The translations under genes were made by a program, and so were the position numbers. A DNA stretch of 64,000 nt from Rhizobiales bacterium Ga0077545 (GTDB lineage: Bacteria; Pseudomonadota; Alphaproteobacteria; Rhizobiales; Methylopilaceae): the NCBI GenBank assembly GCA_001464335.1, contig LNEV01000017.1, positions 62,001 to 126,000 on the forward strand. The letters run 5' to 3'. Of this stretch, positions 45,646 to 54,888 are shown piece after piece (positions within the stretch are counted from its first letter, which is position 1; each line of letters opens with the position of its first letter). The notes below the pieces were generated by a model. It did not search any database. It worked only from the letters and a program-made list of their open reading frames with translations, and had not been told where the DNA came from.

Positions 45646-46332
45646 TCACGCGCGCACGAGATGCCGGTTCCAGCGGCGTTCCAGCAGCCGGAAGCCCTGC
45701 ACCAGAAGGAACGACAGCGCGAGATAGATCGCGCCCGCCGCCAGGAAGATTTCGACCGGCGTGTAGGTCTTGGCGATGATCGTGCGCGCCATGCCGGTGA
45801 GTTCGAGCAGCGTCACGGTCGAGGCCAGGGCCGAGCCTTTCAGCATCAGGATGACTTCGTTGCCGTAAGCGGGCAGCCCGATACGCGCAGCGCGCGGCAG
45901 GATGATGCGGCGGAAGGCGGTCACGCGCGACATGCCGAGCGCGCGCGTCGCCTCCACTTCCCCCACCGGCACGGCCTGAATGGCCCCGCGCAGGATTTCG
46001 GCGATGTAAGCCGCTGTGTGCAGCGACATCGTAATGACGGCGCACCAATAGGCTTCGCGCAGGATCGGCCAGAATATGGAATTCCTCACCGCCTCGAACT
46101 GGCCGAGCCCGTAATAGACGAGGAAAAGCTGAACCAGCAGCGGCGTGCCGCGAAAGAAGAAAATGTAGGCATAGGGAAACGCCGAGATCAGCGGATTGGA
46201 CGAGATGCGGCCCAGCGCCAGCGGCAGGGCAAGCGCGAGCCCCAATATGCCCGACACCGCCACGAGCTGGAGCGAGAGCACCGCTCCCTGCAGAAGCTGG
46301 GGGAGCGAATCCCACATGAGCTGGAAGTTCAT
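45646..46332 (-). CDS. Polar amino-acid ABC transporter permease (HisM/ArtM-like)
   Basis: The 228-residue permease has five membrane segments and the conserved coupling motif EATRALGMSRVTAFRRIILPRAARIGLP in split form: EVEATRALGMS and then FRRIILPRAARIGLPAYGN. It pairs with the next permease to form the channel for a polar amino acid, probably basic. The ATG overlaps the stop of the upstream permease (ATGA). It is the last gene of the four-gene operon and converges with the small glycine-rich gene. Confidence 0.92.
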   Translation of the reverse strand: MNFQLMWDSLPQLLQGAVLSLQLVAVSGILGLALALPLALGRISSNPLISAFPYAYIFFFRGTPLLVQLFLVYYGLGQFEAVRNSIFWPILREAYWCAVITMSLHTAAYIAEILRGAIQAVPVGEVEATRALGMSRVTAFRRIILPRAARIGLPAYGNEVILMLKGSALASTVTLLELTGMARTIIAKTYTPVEIFLAAGAIYLALSFLLVQGFRLLERRWNRHLVRA

Positions 46333-47021
46333 GCGTGCACCCGCCGGATCCCGCGATTGGTGCGCCGCTCAAGAAGCTGAAGCCCGATCGTCGCGACGAT
46401 GGTGATGCACAGATACATACATGCCGCCGCGAGATAGAACGTGAACGGCTCCTTCGTCGCCCCCGTCGCAATCTGCGCCTTGCGCATGATTTCCTCGAGC
46501 CCGATGACAGATACGAGCGCGGTGTCCTTCATCAGCACCATGAACAGATTGCCGAGGCCAGGCAGCGCGATCCTCCAGAGCTGCGGCAGCACGATGCGCC
46601 GGAAGATGCGCGCTTTCGAAAGGCCGAGCGCCTGCCCCGCTTCGTATTGCCCGTAAGGGATTGTCAGCAGCGCCCCGCGAAAAACCTCGGTTGCGTAGGC
46701 GCCGAAGCACACGGCGAGGGCAAACGTGCCCGCGGCGAACGGACTGAGTTCGACAAAACCGCCGCCGAACCAGCCGGAAACGGTCGTCAGCACGCTCGTC
46801 GAGCCGAAATAGATCAGCAGAACGACGACGAATTCCGGAACGCCCCGAAACAGGGTCGAGTAGAGATCGCCGGCGATCCTTAAAGGCCGGAGGCGCGAGC
46901 TTTTCATCACGGCGCCGAGCAGGCCAAGGCCAAGGCCAAGCACGAGCGCGGCCAGCGCCAGCCGGATCGTCATCCACGCGCCGAGGAGAAGCTGGTGGCC
47001 GAAGCCCTGAAGATCGATCAT
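46329..47021 (-). CDS. Polar amino-acid ABC transporter permease (HisQ/ArtQ-like)
   Basis: The 230-residue permease has five membrane segments and the coupling motif YEAGQALGLSKARIFRRIVL, ending LPQLWRIALPGLGN. STLFRGVPEFVVVLLIYFG is the usual second segment of HisQ/HisM proteins. It forms the channel with the following permease, whose ATG overlaps its stop. A 57-base gap separates it from the binding-protein gene, which lies upstream on the same strand. Confidence 0.92.
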   Translation of the reverse strand: MIDLQGFGHQLLLGAWMTIRLALAALVLGLGLGLLGAVMKSSRLRPLRIAGDLYSTLFRGVPEFVVVLLIYFGSTSVLTTVSGWFGGGFVELSPFAAGTFALAVCFGAYATEVFRGALLTIPYGQYEAGQALGLSKARIFRRIVLPQLWRIALPGLGNLFMVLMKDTALVSVIGLEEIMRKAQIATGATKEPFTFYLAAACMYLCITIVATIGLQLLERRTNRGIRRVHA

Positions 47022-47078
47022 CGGAGCCGGATCGGAAGAAAAAGGCCGCCGCGCACGATGCGGGGCGGCCTCACCTTA

Positions 47079-47822
47079 TCAGCGGATCGAGAAGGGGAAA
47101 TACTTCTCGTTGATCTTTGCGTAGGTACCGTTGTCCATGATCGTCTTGAGCGCCGTGTTCAGCTTGGCCAGCAGGTCGGTGTCGGCCTTGCGGACCGCGA
47201 TGCCGATCTTGTCGTCGTCGAACACCGGCTCGCCCTTGAACTCGAAGTTCTTGCCGGTCTCGCTCTGCAGCCATTCATAGGCCGGGTAGACGTCGGCGAT
47301 GACCGCGTCGGTGCGGCCGGCTTCAAGGTCGAGCCAGGCGTTTTCTTGCGTGTCGTACAGGCTGACCTTGGCCCCCGGCACGTTCTTTTCCAGCCATTCG
47401 GCGGCAAGCGTCGCGCGCTGGGCGCCGATCGTCTTCGACTTCATGGCCTCCGGGCTGATGTCGAGATCGGTGCCCTTCTTGGCGACGTATTGCAGCTTGT
47501 TGGAATAATAGGGGTCGGTAAAGCTGACCGCCTTCAGGCGCTCTTCGGTGATCGACATGGAGGCGACGACGAAGTCGAACTTCTTGTTGTTCAACGCCGG
47601 GATCATGCCGTCCCAATCCTGCGCCACGATGGTGCAATCCGCCTTCATCTCGGCGCAAAGCGCGTTGGCAATGTCGATGTCGAAGCCGGTGATGTTGCCG
47701 CTTGCATCCTTGGTGTTGAAGGGCGGATAGGCCCCTTCCGAACCGACACGATAGCTCTCCGCATGGACCGCGGAGACCGAAAGGGCCGCGAACGCGGCGG
47801 CGGCGAGAACTCTGAACATCAT
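47079..47822 (-). CDS. Periplasmic polar amino-acid-binding protein (Lys/Arg/Orn-type)
   Basis: The 247-residue precursor has a signal peptide (about residues 1-22, ending HAES) and the type II binding fold: GSEGAYPPFNTKDASGNITG, FDIDIANALCAEM, DWDGMIPALNNKKFDFVVAS and SITEERLKAVSFTDPYYSN. The acidic and aromatic residues in these blocks suit binding of a basic or polar amino acid such as lysine, arginine, ornithine or octopine. The start overlaps the stop of the ATPase gene (ATGA). An ATG one codon later is also possible. Confidence 0.93.
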   Translation of the reverse strand: MMFRVLAAAAFAALSVSAVHAESYRVGSEGAYPPFNTKDASGNITGFDIDIANALCAEMKADCTIVAQDWDGMIPALNNKKFDFVVASMSITEERLKAVSFTDPYYSNKLQYVAKKGTDLDISPEAMKSKTIGAQRATLAAEWLEKNVPGAKVSLYDTQENAWLDLEAGRTDAVIADVYPAYEWLQSETGKNFEFKGEPVFDDDKIGIAVRKADTDLLAKLNTALKTIMDNGTYAKINEKYFPFSIR

Positions 47823-48604
47823 ACGACCTGCTCCCTGTTATGCAGATGTTGGCTCGCCATGAACTGGCGGCAGCGGGCGGATGTCGGATGGTCGAACACC
47901 TGTTCCGGGGTGCCCGCCTCCTCGATCCGTCCGGCGTGAAGAAAGATCGCCTGGGTTGAAACGTTCCGGGCGAAGCGCATTTCGTGGGTCACCAGCAGCA
48001 TGGTGCGGCCCTCCTGGGCGAGCGCCTGGATGACGCCCAGAACCTCCCCGACCATTTCGGGATCGAGCGCCGAGGTCGGTTCGTCGAACAGCACGATTTC
48101 CGGCTCCATGGCCAGAGTGCGGGCGATGGCGGCGCGCTGCTGCTGCCCGCCCGAGAGCATCATGGGATAGGAATGGGCCTTGTCGGCAATGCCGACCTTG
48201 TCGAGCAGTTTCTGCCCCCGGGCCAAAGCCTCGGCGCGGGACAGGCCGAGCACCTGAATGGGCGCCTCGACGACGTTCTCGATGACCGTCATGTGTGGCC
48301 ACAGATTGAAATTCTGGAAGACGAAACCGAGCTTGGAGCGCAGGCGCGAAATCTGCCGCGAATCGGCGGCCGCGAGCGATCCGTCCTTCTGACGCTTCAG
48401 GCGAATTTCTTCGCCATGCAGGATGATCTGCCCCTCATCGGGCTGCTCCAGAAGGTTCAGGCAGCGCAGAAGGGTCGATTTTCCGGAGCCGGAAGTGCCG
48501 ACGATCGCGATGACGTCTCCCGTCCGCGCCTCGATGTCGATGCCCTTGAGGACCTCAAGCTTGCCGTATGCCTTGCTGATCCCCCGCGCGGTCAGCGCAG
48601 GCAC
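47819..48604 (-). CDS. Polar amino-acid ABC transporter ATP-binding protein (HisP/OccP-like)
   Basis: The 261-residue ATPase has Walker A GTSGSGKST, the Q-loop FVFQNFNLWPHMTV, signature MLSGGQQQRAAIARTLA, Walker B EIVLFDEPTSALDPE and the switch His in LLVTHEMRFA. It powers import of the amino acid delivered by the binding protein. It is the first gene of the operon, ahead of the binding protein and two permeases, the order also found in octopine/nopaline-type systems. Confidence 0.94.
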   Translation of the reverse strand: MPALTARGISKAYGKLEVLKGIDIEARTGDVIAIVGTSGSGKSTLLRCLNLLEQPDEGQIILHGEEIRLKRQKDGSLAAADSRQISRLRSKLGFVFQNFNLWPHMTVIENVVEAPIQVLGLSRAEALARGQKLLDKVGIADKAHSYPMMLSGGQQQRAAIARTLAMEPEIVLFDEPTSALDPEMVGEVLGVIQALAQEGRTMLLVTHEMRFARNVSTQAIFLHAGRIEEAGTPEQVFDHPTSARCRQFMASQHLHNREQVV

Positions 48605-48731
48605 GGCGTTTGCCTCGTCTGGCAGAACACACTCTCCTTATTGCATCGCCACTCTCTTCAACCGCTCGGTTTGAGTCAATTCGGCTAAAGAGCAAAAGCC
48701 ATGATAAAAAAGTGGAATTTCGCCGGAACGC

Positions 48732-48757
48732 AAAAAGCCCGGCCTAAGCCGGGCTTT
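48732..48757 (-). terminator. Intrinsic terminator of the cold-shock gene
   Basis: AAAGCCCGGC and GCCGGGCTTT form a 10-bp stem with a 4-base loop (48734-48757), and on the minus strand it is followed by a T run reaching 48732. It stands 33 bases after the csp stop and before the ABC operon promoter region. Confidence 0.85.
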
Positions 48758-48789
48758 CACAAAGTGGCAGAAGTCTGCCCTCTGACGGA

Positions 48790-48996
48790 TCAAACCGTCT
48801 TGAGGTTTGCAGCCTTGCTCTTGCCGCGGTCGGACACGATTTCGAACTCGACCTTCTGGCCCTCGTTCAGGCTGTAGATGCCAGCCTGCTCAAGCGCCGT
48901 GGCGTGAACGAACACGTCCGGACCACCGGCATCCGGCTGAATGAAGCCGTAGCCCTTCTGCGAGTTGTAAAACTTAACCGTACCAACATTAGCCAT
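48790..48996 (-). CDS. cspA: Cold-shock domain protein (CspA family)
   Basis: The 68-residue protein is a single cold-shock domain: [18 protein letters not shown] holds RNP1 (KGYGFI) and DVFVHATAL holds RNP2. It binds single-stranded nucleic acid as an RNA chaperone. The ATG at 48996 has CAGGAGG 8 bases upstream. The gap before it (48997-49224) is 228 bases and would be the long leader common in csp genes, though no clear secondary structure was resolved. Confidence 0.95.
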   Translation of the reverse strand: MANVGTVKFYNSQKGYGFIQPDAGGPDVFVHATALEQAGIYSLNEGQKVEFEIVSDRGKSKAANLKTV

Positions 48997-49224
48997 TGTC
49001 TGGCCTCCTGACTTGCACACCCCGAAGAGTGTGCGCCGCAAACTCGATTTTGGGACACTTGCGGCACGCTAGGCAGGCAAGGCAAACCAAAAATCGTTCT
49101 CAGCCCGTCAAACCAAATCAGCATGGCGGGCTGGGCTCCTAGATGGCCCACGGATGTGGCAAAGGCAAGGACGCGGTCGAGGTTTCGCGATCCTCCGAGA
49201 GGGCGGGCTGTCGCAAACCTCAGG

Positions 49225-49848
49225 TCAGGGCTGGAAGATGGCCCGCACGAAATCGCGGTAGAGCAGCACCTGCCGGGGAAGGATCGTCGCATCCTTCAGC
49301 GCCCGGCCCAGAATAAGCGCCCCCTCCACCAGCGAGGCCGCCATATCTGCCAGCGCCTCCAGGTCGATCTTCTCCTTCGGCGGATAGATCTCGGCGATGA
49401 GGTCGAACCGCGCCCGGAAACGGCGGCGCCAGACGAGGATGGATTCCGCGTTCATGTCGCGGATGTCCTGATCGAACAATTGATCCTGATAGCAGAAGCT
49501 TGCCGCAAGGCAGCCGGGGTGATGTTCCGGCAGGTCGGCCAAGGCTTCGGCGAAGAGTTTCAACCCGACAAGAAAGCCGTGAAGCGGGTCGTCGTGGAGC
49601 TCGTCGCCGCGCGTGAAAATACCGTCCAGCACGTCCCGGTCCTGCGCCAGATAGCGCAGCATCAGGGCACGTGCGAGCGCGTTCTTGTCCTTGAAGTGAT
49701 AGAAGAAGCCCGACTTGGTGATCCCGACATCGACGATCAGTTCGTCGATGGAGGTCGCCGCAAAACCCTTGGCGACAACGGCGCGCTCGGCCGCTTCGAG
49801 CAATCGCTCGCGGGTGTCGGTCCTGCGTCGGTCGGCGGTTTCGAGCAT
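49225..49848 (-). CDS. TetR family regulator
   Basis: The 207-residue protein has an N-terminal helix-turn-helix (TRERLLEAAERAVVAKGFA, SIDELIVDVGITKSGFFYHF, KDKNALARALMLRY) and a long ligand domain (HHPGCLAASFCYQDQLFDQD). The second half is the AcrR/YcdC-like form. It is divergent from the homocysteine methyltransferase gene, which it may regulate, but no clear palindrome was found in the 195-base gap. Confidence 0.9.
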   Translation of the reverse strand: MLETADRRRTDTRERLLEAAERAVVAKGFAATSIDELIVDVGITKSGFFYHFKDKNALARALMLRYLAQDRDVLDGIFTRGDELHDDPLHGFLVGLKLFAEALADLPEHHPGCLAASFCYQDQLFDQDIRDMNAESILVWRRRFRARFDLIAEIYPPKEKIDLEALADMAASLVEGALILGRALKDATILPRQVLLYRDFVRAIFQP

Positions 49849-50043
49849 GATCTTGCTGTACCTCGGGTGCAGTTATGCCTCCAGCTTATTTCCGGAGTGT
49901 TTCGAGCCTTCCGTGCCGCACAACGAAACCCGAGCAGGCACAGGGCATTGGCGGGCATCGCAAAGGCTTGACCACGCGCTTTCTATTCGGCGCGCCAGCG
50001 CGTCTCTAGGTTCCGCCTCCGGGTGGAAGTTCTGGAGCACATG

Positions 50044-50994
50044 ATGGCGAAGTACCGACACGATCTGCCGCAAGTGAAGGACAAGGTCTTTCTCACCGAC
50101 AGCGGCCTTGAGACCACGCTCATTTTCCACGACGGCATGGACCTGCCCTGCTTTGCGAGCTTCCCTCTGCTCGACACGGAGGAAGGGTTGAGGCGCCTGC
50201 GTCACTACTACGAGCTTCATGCCGGCATGGCGGTCGCATCGGGCCTCGGCTTCGTGCTGGAATCGGTGACCTGGCGCGCCCACCGCGATTGGGGGGCGAA
50301 GCTCGGCTACGGCGCGGCGGATCTCGACCGCGTCAACCGCGACGCCATCGCCTTCCTCGAAGAGATCCGCGCGGCGCACGAGACGCCCGCTTCGCCGCTC
50401 GTGATCTCCGGCAATCTGGGACCGCGCGGCGACGGCTACGATCCCGGCACGCTGATGAGCCCGCGCGAGGCCGAGGATTACCACCTTGCGCAGATCGCAA
50501 CCCTCGCGGACACGAACGCCGATTTCATCTCCGCCTTCACGATGAACAATGTGAACGAGGCGATCGGCATCATCCGCGCGGCAAAGCGCAAGGGCATTCC
50601 GTCCGTCGTCTCGTTCACGCTCGAAACCGACGGAAAGCTCGCCACCGGCCAGAGCCTCAAGGACGCAATCGTGCAGGCCGATGCAGAGACGCACGGCGCC
50701 GCCGCCTATTACATGATCAATTGTGCGCATCCGACCCATTTCGAACATGTGCTGACGTCGACGGAAGACTGGGCGGCACGCCTTCGCGGCATCCGCGCGA
50801 ACGCCTCCCGGCGCAGCCATGCCGAGCTCGACAATTCGACCGATCTGGACGCCGGAAATCCCGTGGAGCTTGGCACGCAATATCGCGATCTGCGGCGCGG
50901 CCATCGCCGCATCACGATCCTCGGCGGCTGCTGCGGCACCGACCACCGGCATGTCCAGGAGATCGCGCGCTGGTGCGAGGCCGTCGCCGCGTGA
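50044..50994 (+). CDS. Homocysteine S-methyltransferase family protein
   Basis: The 316-residue protein has the methyltransferase barrel with its three zinc cysteines: INCAHP, and the CC pair in GGCCGTDHRHV. LTDSGLETTLIFHDGMDLP and LISGNLGPRGDGYDP-like blocks (VISGNLGPRGDGYDPGTLMS) agree with the family that moves a methyl group to homocysteine or selenohomocysteine from S-methylmethionine or a betaine-like donor. The donor is unknown. The ATG at 50044 has GGAG six bases upstream; an ATG at 50041 is also possible. Confidence 0.9.
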   Translation: MAKYRHDLPQVKDKVFLTDSGLETTLIFHDGMDLPCFASFPLLDTEEGLRRLRHYYELHAGMAVASGLGFVLESVTWRAHRDWGAKLGYGAADLDRVNRDAIAFLEEIRAAHETPASPLVISGNLGPRGDGYDPGTLMSPREAEDYHLAQIATLADTNADFISAFTMNNVNEAIGIIRAAKRKGIPSVVSFTLETDGKLATGQSLKDAIVQADAETHGAAAYYMINCAHPTHFEHVLTSTEDWAARLRGIRANASRRSHAELDNSTDLDAGNPVELGTQYRDLRRGHRRITILGGCCGTDHRHVQEIARWCEAVAA

Positions 50995-51057
50995 CGCTCG
51001 CGCATTCGTAATAGGTTGCGTATTGCCAAGAGGCCGAACATGGGGGATTGACCCCCC

Positions 51058-52059
51058 ATGCTTCGATTCGCCTTTGCGGCCGTTGCCGCCCTCACCCTCC
51101 TTCCCCTTGTCGCCCACGCCGAAAACGATCCGCGCTATGGCGGGATCGACAGCCGCGCCGGCGAGCTGAGAAATCTTCGCGCGGTGCTCGTGGCGAGGGA
51201 CGGAAAAGTCCTCTATGAGCGCGGCGCCGTCGATGCGCCCGCCAACATCAAGTCGGCGTCGAAAACCATCGTCACCGCGCTCGTCGGCGTGGCCGTGGAC
51301 AAGGGCGTGCTGCAAGGCAAGGACCAGAAGATCGCAAGCGTGCTCGCCGCGAGCTTCCCCAAAGAGCCGGACCCGCGCCTCAACGACATCACGCTCGAAG
51401 ACCTCATGACCATGCGCGCCGGGCTGGAGCGCACATCGGGCGCCAATTACGGCAGCTGGATTTCAAGCCGCAACTGGGTGCAGAACGCCCTCGCCCGCCC
51501 CTTCGTCGACGAGCCGGGCGGACGCATGCTCTATTCCACCGGCAACACCCATCTTCTGTCGGCCGTATTGACGCGCGCCTCCGGCAAATCCACGCTCGCC
51601 CTCGCCAATGAATGGCTTGGCCAGCCGCTGGGCTTCCGCATCGCATCCTGGGACCGCGACAAGCAGGGCATCTATCTTGGCGGCAACAACATGGCGATCT
51701 CGCCGCGCTCCCTGCTGAAATTCGGCGAGATGTTCCGCAATCGCGGCATGGCGGACGGCGTGCGCGTCCTCCCCGAAGCCTGGATCGACGCATCGTGGAC
51801 GCCCGTCACGCAAAGCTTCTTCACCGGACACGGCTACGGCTATGGCTGGTTCGCGACCGACATGGCCGGGCATCGCGTCAATTACGCCTGGGGGCATGGC
51901 GGGCAGATGCTCTATGTCGTGCCGACACTCGGACTGAGCGTGGTGATGACTTCCGACACCGGAAATTATCAGCGCGGCTCCGGTTATGTGGACAAACTGC
52001 ACGCCATTCTGGGCGAGGTCATAATTCCGGCCGCAATGGAAGGGCAAAGCCCGGGTTAG
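51058..52059 (+). CDS. Exported serine hydrolase (beta-lactamase class C-like)
   Basis: The 333-residue protein has a signal peptide (about residues 1-21, ending AHAE) and a penicillin-binding-protein fold: SASK (SxxK) with the catalytic Ser and Lys, YSTGN as the YxN-type second motif, and HGGQ as the third motif instead of KTG. Such proteins include esterases, D-aminopeptidases and class C enzymes; beta-lactam hydrolysis is not indicated. It stands 63 bases after the methyltransferase gene. Confidence 0.88.
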   Translation: MLRFAFAAVAALTLLPLVAHAENDPRYGGIDSRAGELRNLRAVLVARDGKVLYERGAVDAPANIKSASKTIVTALVGVAVDKGVLQGKDQKIASVLAASFPKEPDPRLNDITLEDLMTMRAGLERTSGANYGSWISSRNWVQNALARPFVDEPGGRMLYSTGNTHLLSAVLTRASGKSTLALANEWLGQPLGFRIASWDRDKQGIYLGGNNMAISPRSLLKFGEMFRNRGMADGVRVLPEAWIDASWTPVTQSFFTGHGYGYGWFATDMAGHRVNYAWGHGGQMLYVVPTLGLSVVMTSDTGNYQRGSGYVDKLHAILGEVIIPAAMEGQSPG

Positions 52060-52074
52060 ACTCAATCCAGGAAT

Positions 52075-53313
52075 TTGCGGAGCTTGCTCGTGCCGGCCTT
52101 CCTTCTCGTCTTTGCCGCCCTCCTCCTCAGCGCGCTTCCCGCTGCGGCCCAGAACAGACCGGCGCTCGAGGCCGAATTCCGCGGCTGGATCGAAAAGAAG
52201 GTCTGGCCGGACGCCCAGAAGGCCAAGGTCTCGCGAAAGACCTTCGAGGCCGCCTTCCGCGGCATCACGCTCGACTGGACCCTGCCCGATCTCGCCGCCC
52301 CCGGCGCGCCGCCCGCCAAGGAGCAGCGCCAGCCCGAATTTCAGACGCCGGGCCGCTACATCGCCGAAAACCGTCTTGCCCCCCTCGTCGCGGGCGGGCG
52401 CGCGGCTCTGAAGCAGTGGAAGCAGACGCTTGATCAGGTGGAGCGTCAATACGGCGTGCCGCGCGAGATCATCGTCGCCATCTGGGGCCGCGAGACGGGC
52501 TACGGCGCGGTGAAGGGCAACATGAACGCCGTGCAGGCTTTGGCGACGCTCGGCTTCATGGGCGCGCGCAAGCAATATTTCTATCCCGAACTCATCGCCA
52601 CGCTGCAGATTCTCGAAGGCGATCATCTTCCACTGTCGGATCTGAAAAGCTCATGGGCCGGCGCGATGGGCCAGCCGCAATTCCTGCCCTCCAAGTTCCT
52701 GCGCTACGCGGTCGATCAGAACAACGACGGCAAGCGCGACATCTGGAATTCGGTGCCGGACGTGCTCGGCTCCATCGGCCATTACCTGAAGGCGCATGGC
52801 TGGGTCGCCGGGCGTCACTGGGGCACGGAGATTTCGGCGCCCGCCTCGGCGTCCTGCACGTTCGAGGGGCCGGACAAGCCCCGCCCCGTGTCCGAATGGC
52901 TCGCGCTCGGCGCAACGCCGCAGCGCGATGTGCTGTCGCGCCAGCCGCATCTCGCGGGGCACCTGCTGATGCCCGCCGGGCGGCACGGACCGGCCTTTCT
53001 CGTGTCCGAGAATTTCTACGTCCTGAAAAGCTACAACGAATCCGATATGTACGCGCTTTTCATCGGCCATCTCGCCGACCGCTTCGTGTCGGATGCGAAG
53101 ATCGCGGCGGGCTGGGACCAGCTCTCCGGCTTCAACCGCTCGGATGTGCGCGCGATGCAGCAGCGTCTGGAAAAGCTTGGAATGGACGCGGGCGGCACGG
53201 ACGGTCTCGTCGGCTTCCGCACCCGCGTCGCCATCGGCACATGGCAGCGCCAGAAGGGACTTCAGGAAACCTGCTTCCCGGACGCAAAGCTCGTCCGGGA
53301 AGCAGGACGTTGA
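52075..53313 (+). CDS. Lytic murein transglycosylase (MltB-type) with peptidoglycan-binding domain
   Basis: The 412-residue protein has an export signal (LLVFAALLLSALPAAAQ), a MltB/SLT domain with the catalytic Glu in WGRETGYGAVKGN, the SWAGAMGQPQFLPSKF block and a C-terminal peptidoglycan-binding domain (VRAMQQRLEKLGMDAGG, then DGLVGFRTRVAIGTWQ). It cleaves peptidoglycan glycan strands in the periplasm. The start is uncertain: a TTG at 52075 or a GTG at 52090, the latter with GCGGAG upstream, are candidates. It ends 3 bases from the convergent GntP gene. Confidence 0.93.
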   Translation: MRSLLVPAFLLVFAALLLSALPAAAQNRPALEAEFRGWIEKKVWPDAQKAKVSRKTFEAAFRGITLDWTLPDLAAPGAPPAKEQRQPEFQTPGRYIAENRLAPLVAGGRAALKQWKQTLDQVERQYGVPREIIVAIWGRETGYGAVKGNMNAVQALATLGFMGARKQYFYPELIATLQILEGDHLPLSDLKSSWAGAMGQPQFLPSKFLRYAVDQNNDGKRDIWNSVPDVLGSIGHYLKAHGWVAGRHWGTEISAPASASCTFEGPDKPRPVSEWLALGATPQRDVLSRQPHLAGHLLMPAGRHGPAFLVSENFYVLKSYNESDMYALFIGHLADRFVSDAKIAAGWDQLSGFNRSDVRAMQQRLEKLGMDAGGTDGLVGFRTRVAIGTWQRQKGLQETCFPDAKLVREAGR

Positions 53314-53316
53314 TCC

Positions 53317-54684
53317 TCAGATGAGGAACAGGCTGAGCACGTAGATCGTCGCCATGGCGAATGCGCCCTGCACGAACGTGCCGGCCGTCTGACCCTTGAA
53401 GGCCGTCGACAGCGTGAAGCGGCTGAACTGGGAAACGACCCAGAAGAAGCTGTCGTTCACATGCGAAACGGTCATGCCGCCCGCGCCGACCGCCATGACG
53501 GTCAGCACGCGCCCCATTTCGCTGTCGAGCCCGAGATCGCCCAGCAGCGGCGCCACCAGAGCCGACGTCGTGACGAGCGACACGGTGGTCGATCCCTGCG
53601 CGGTCTTGATGGCAGCTGCGACGATGTAGGGCATGAAGATGCCGACACCGAGCGCCGAGAGCGTCTGGCCGAGATAGGTGCCGATGCCCGACGCGGCGAG
53701 AACCGCACCGAAAGCGCCGCCCGCACCCGTGATGAGCAGGATCGGCGCCGCGGCGACGATGCCCTCCTCCGCCTGCGCGGCGAAGCCCTTGAGCTTCTCA
53801 CCCTTGATGAGCGGCAGCGCGACGATGAGGCCGATGGCCAGCGCGATGATCGGATGGCCGAGGAACACAAGGGCCGTCTTCAGGCCGCCACCGCCGAAAA
53901 TGTTGGCGGGGAACGCCGCAATCGAGCCGAGGCAAATCAGGAGGATCGGCACGATGATCGGCGCAAACGCCGCACGCGCGCTCGGAATGTCGCCGTAACG
54001 GGCGCGCAGCGCCGTGTAGTCGACATCCGGATCGGTGAGTTCGCTGCCCTCGCCCGCCTTCAGCAGAAGATGGTCGTCCTTGCGCGCGAACATGTTGGCC
54101 CAGAGCAGGCCGCCCAGAGCCGAAATCGCCGCGACGAACAGGCCGACGCCGATGACGAGGCCGAGATTGTCGCTGAGGCCGAGATTGCCGGCAGCCGCAA
54201 TCGGGCCCGGCGTCGGCGGCACGAAGGTGTGCGTCGCGTAAAGGCCCGTCGACAGCGCAACCGACATGGCGACGACCGAGACGTTCATGCGCTTCGCCAG
54301 CGCGTTCTTCAGCGAGTTCAGGATGACGAAGCCAGAATCGCAGAACACCGGGATCGAAACGAGGTAGCCGATGATCGAGATCGTGAGCGTCGGAAAGCGC
54401 TCGCCGATCATCTTGATGACGCCCTCGGCCATGGCGATGGCCCCGCCCGATTTTTCGAGGATGACGCCGATGATCGTGCCGAGCGCGATGACGATGCCGA
54501 TGCCGCCGAGCGTGTTGCCGAAGCCCGTGCCGATGGTTTTGGGCAGATCGGCCACAGGCAGGCCATAGGCGAGGCCGCCGACCAGAGCCGCCAGAAGCAG
54601 CGCAAGGAAAGGATGAAGCTTGAGCCAGGTCGTCGCCAGGACAATGAAGACGATCAGCCCGACCAGAATAAGCACGAGAGACAT
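53317..54684 (-). CDS. GntP family permease (gluconate/organic acid:H+ symporter)
   Basis: The 455-residue inner-membrane protein has about twelve hydrophobic segments and GntP features: TIGTGFGNTLGGIGIVIALG, IPVFCDSGFVILNSL, THTFVPPTPGPIAAAG and GAGGMTVSHVNDSFFWVVSQ. It imports gluconate or a related hydroxy acid; the exact substrate cannot be read from the sequence and no catabolic gene is adjacent. A short CTCCGG-AAC-CCGGAG inverted repeat (54701-54715) lies in its leader. Confidence 0.92.
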   Translation of the reverse strand: MSLVLILVGLIVFIVLATTWLKLHPFLALLLAALVGGLAYGLPVADLPKTIGTGFGNTLGGIGIVIALGTIIGVILEKSGGAIAMAEGVIKMIGERFPTLTISIIGYLVSIPVFCDSGFVILNSLKNALAKRMNVSVVAMSVALSTGLYATHTFVPPTPGPIAAAGNLGLSDNLGLVIGVGLFVAAISALGGLLWANMFARKDDHLLLKAGEGSELTDPDVDYTALRARYGDIPSARAAFAPIIVPILLICLGSIAAFPANIFGGGGLKTALVFLGHPIIALAIGLIVALPLIKGEKLKGFAAQAEEGIVAAAPILLITGAGGAFGAVLAASGIGTYLGQTLSALGVGIFMPYIVAAAIKTAQGSTTVSLVTTSALVAPLLGDLGLDSEMGRVLTVMAVGAGGMTVSHVNDSFFWVVSQFSRFTLSTAFKGQTAGTFVQGAFAMATIYVLSLFLI

Positions 54685-54839
54685 GGACCTGTCCTTTCAA
54701 CTCCGGAACCCGGAGCGAATTTTGCCGCAAAAGCGGAAGAAAGCGGATTGTTCGCTGATTGGCGCTCTGCGGCGCCTCCCCGGCGGGCAGGGTTAGGCCA
54801 AGCTATGCGCTTGCTTCAATTCGGCTATCGGCTGTTTTG

Positions 54840-54888
54840 GGGTGTATTTTGGTCTTACACCCTATGGCTAAGGTAGCGCCTAGGCGCT
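54840..54888. repeat. Inverted repeat and palindrome after the GGDEF gene
   Basis: GGGTGTA (54840-54846) pairs with TACACCC (54856-54862) over a 9-base spacer. Next to it AGCGCCTAGGCGCT (54875-54888) is a perfect 14-base palindrome that contains the stop codon of the GGDEF gene. They may be terminator parts for that gene or protein-binding sites in the gap before gntP. Confidence 0.4.

Noticed and set aside
49849-50043. SAM or SAH riboswitch upstream of the homocysteine methyltransferase
   Set aside because: No recognisable core of the SAM-II or SAH classes was found in this 195-base gap.
51058-52059. Beta-lactam resistance gene
   Set aside because: It has SxxK and YxN motifs but no KTG, and is the esterase-like form; resistance is not supported.
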